A stretch of DNA of 64,000 bases from Psoroptes ovis (lineage: Eukaryota > Arthropoda > Arachnida > Sarcoptiformes > Psoroptidae): the NCBI GenBank assembly GCA_002943765.1, contig PQWQ01000006.1:3596001-3660000 (forward strand), written 5' to 3'. This document shows, one piece after another, positions 62,617-64,000 of this stretch (position 1 is its first letter; each line of letters starts with the position of its first letter). Made by a program: the position numbers and the translations under genes. The notes beneath the pieces were generated by a model, which worked only from the letters and a program-made list of their open reading frames with translations, did no database searches and was not told where the DNA came from.

Positions 62617-62964
62617 TTTATCAAAATTTGATTACAAATTCAATCAATAATAAAAATAATAAAATGAAAAATAGGATACAAAATATCCTAAAATAAATAA
62701 AAACAATTGACAGAGGATTTAATGGGTGCGATCACTTTTGTCAATTGCATAAATAAAAACAAATTATCCACTATTTTGACAGCCAACAACAAATCAAGGT
62801 TAAAATGGAAACAAATTCTTGTTGCTTATTTCATATTTTAAATTGCAAGAAAGATGCTGATTCCATTTAATTGTAATGGAATTGTAAGAATAATGCGCAA
62901 CAATTAAAAACCGCCAATTCACATGTGATTTATTAATTTCTAAAGGATTATCATTTACTTAAAC
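62617..62964. promoter_or_regulatory. Divergent promoter region of NCKAP1 and Twinkle
   Basis: 348 bp between opposed start codons. AT-rich with no clear TATA box. Both promoters must lie here unless leader exons extend elsewhere. Confidence 0.5.
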
Positions 62965-64000
62965 ATGTTATTTAAATCCATCATTAGACATAATATTATT
63001 CGTCATATTAAATTCAATGAAAATTTTTTGATCAATCATGACAATCAATCAAGACATTTTTACAATCAAATCGAGAATCAACAGATGTCGACGATATTTT
63101 TTCATCAAAATTTTGGAAAATTTTCAAATAATAAAGGTACTATTAGATTGTTTTCCACTTTGAATGATGGAAATTCATTCAATAATAATGATTTGAATGA
63201 TTTCCGATCGATAAGGTAAATTACAGAGATAATATTTAAAATGATATTCAATAAAATTTTGAATCAATTTTTCATAGTTCTCAAAATAAAAGATTAATCG
63301 CCAAATATTTGGGATTAAAATCATCTTTCATCAATGACATTGGGGCGAAAATTTCTAATGATAATCAACAGATTATGTTCAATTTCTTTTCAATGATAGA
63401 TGATGATCATTTTGATTCATTTCCATTATATTTCGAAGATGTAAATAAAAATTTTCTCAACAATAAAGAATCAAGAAATGGTATCGTCCAAGATAAAAGA
63501 AATAGCACAGAATTCTTATTTTATTCATTTGATATATCAGAAGAAATGAGAAATTTAGACCAAATTTTTGAATCAACTGACAATAAATTATTGGTCATTT
63601 TTGAAGATTTATTTGATGCATTAGCATTTTATCAACAAACGAAATTGCCAACAATTGTTATTCGATTATTGAATGATGAGAATGTTATTTTTAAAAATTT
63701 TTGTCATAAATTAGATAACCAATTCAAGAAAATAATTTTATGGACAAAACATGGTTCTAAATTCGAAAAGCTGCGGAAAAAGTGCATCGAAAATTTTAAC
63801 GAAAGAAAAATTCAATTCATTAATTCAAAATCAACAGCAACGCAGCTGCTTGCCGAAGATCCCAAAACTAAATTTGATTCACAACTGCTAAATGCAACAC
63901 CATTAAGGCATCCATCTATATTGAGTTTCAACGATTTAAAGGATGATGTTTTTAATGAATTCAGTGATCCAACCATTGTTGGCGTGCAATGGTCAAGATT
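62965..64000 (+). CDS. TWNK: Twinkle mtDNA helicase, 5' part (cut by window end)
   Basis: Replicative helicase of mitochondrial DNA. Exon 62965-63215 ends in phase 2. The second exon starts at 63278 and is open to the window edge, giving about 324 residues so far. The N-terminus is rich in Lys, Arg, His, Asn and hydrophobic residues and nearly free of acids at first (MLFKSIIRHNIIRHIKF), which fits a mitochondrial presequence. The visible part covers the divergent primase-like half and the start of the linker: ATPLRHPSILSFNDLKDDVF then VGVQWSRF, matching the conserved segment just upstream of the RecA-like helicase domain. The Walker A motif should lie just past the window. The primase half is poorly conserved, as expected for animals. 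Confidence 0.85.

Noticed and set aside
1..64000. tRNA, rRNA, CRISPR or intact transposon
   Set aside because: I found no tRNA box pairs, rRNA-like sequence, spaced direct repeats or transposase/integrase catalytic domain. A tRNAscan and repeat-library search would settle this.

Overview
This window is eukaryotic nuclear DNA. It is AT-rich (roughly 70 % A+T by eye) and full of short trinucleotide and tetranucleotide tracts. It carries intron-bearing orthologues of conserved animal genes. Most introns are only about 50-75 nt, with GT..AG ends and phases that agree across every join I made. Asn/Gln/Ser homopolymer stretches, a PAN-ZP cuticle-type gene, a Cys-loop receptor subunit and a TATA + TCAGT core promoter point to an arthropod. 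The gene compactness together with the base composition suggests an acariform (dust or scab type) mite. The species assignment is inference.

Layout. Positions 305-21498 hold six genes, all on the minus strand: VPS13 (bridge-like lipid transfer protein), a long-chain acyl-CoA synthetase of the ACSL3/4 type, GINS2/PSF2, UMP-CMP kinase, a divergent nicotinic-type receptor subunit and the SUMO E1 subunit SAE1. A 352-bp divergent promoter region separates SAE1 from a plus-strand block: V-ATPase c'' subunit (ATP6V0B), a FAM187-like Ig membrane protein, a three-PAN plus ZP-domain membrane protein, and NUDC. Next, on the minus strand, is a 1055-residue Asn/Gln-rich protein with two widely separated helix-turn-helix modules (36201-39860). 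A 15-kb stretch without a recognisable gene follows (39861-54920). The right end holds nardilysin (+), converging tail to tail on NCKAP1/HEM (-), which diverges from the mitochondrial DNA helicase Twinkle (+), cut by the window edge.

The neighbours are mostly unrelated housekeeping genes (lipid transfer and activation, replication, nucleotide supply, sumoylation, organelle acidification, actin regulation, mtDNA replication). There is no operon and no evident shared pathway. I saw no rRNA, tRNA, CRISPR array, viral gene or intact mobile element.

The items most worth a second look are the split paired-like/transposase-like HTH protein with its 27-nt microexon, the receptor subunit that lacks several canonical nicotinic residues, the large gene-poor interval with a few exon-like and GC-rich islands, and the 34-bp gap between the nardilysin and NCKAP1 stop codons. 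Exon joins were made by hand from splice signals and reading phase. No alignment or transcript data were available.
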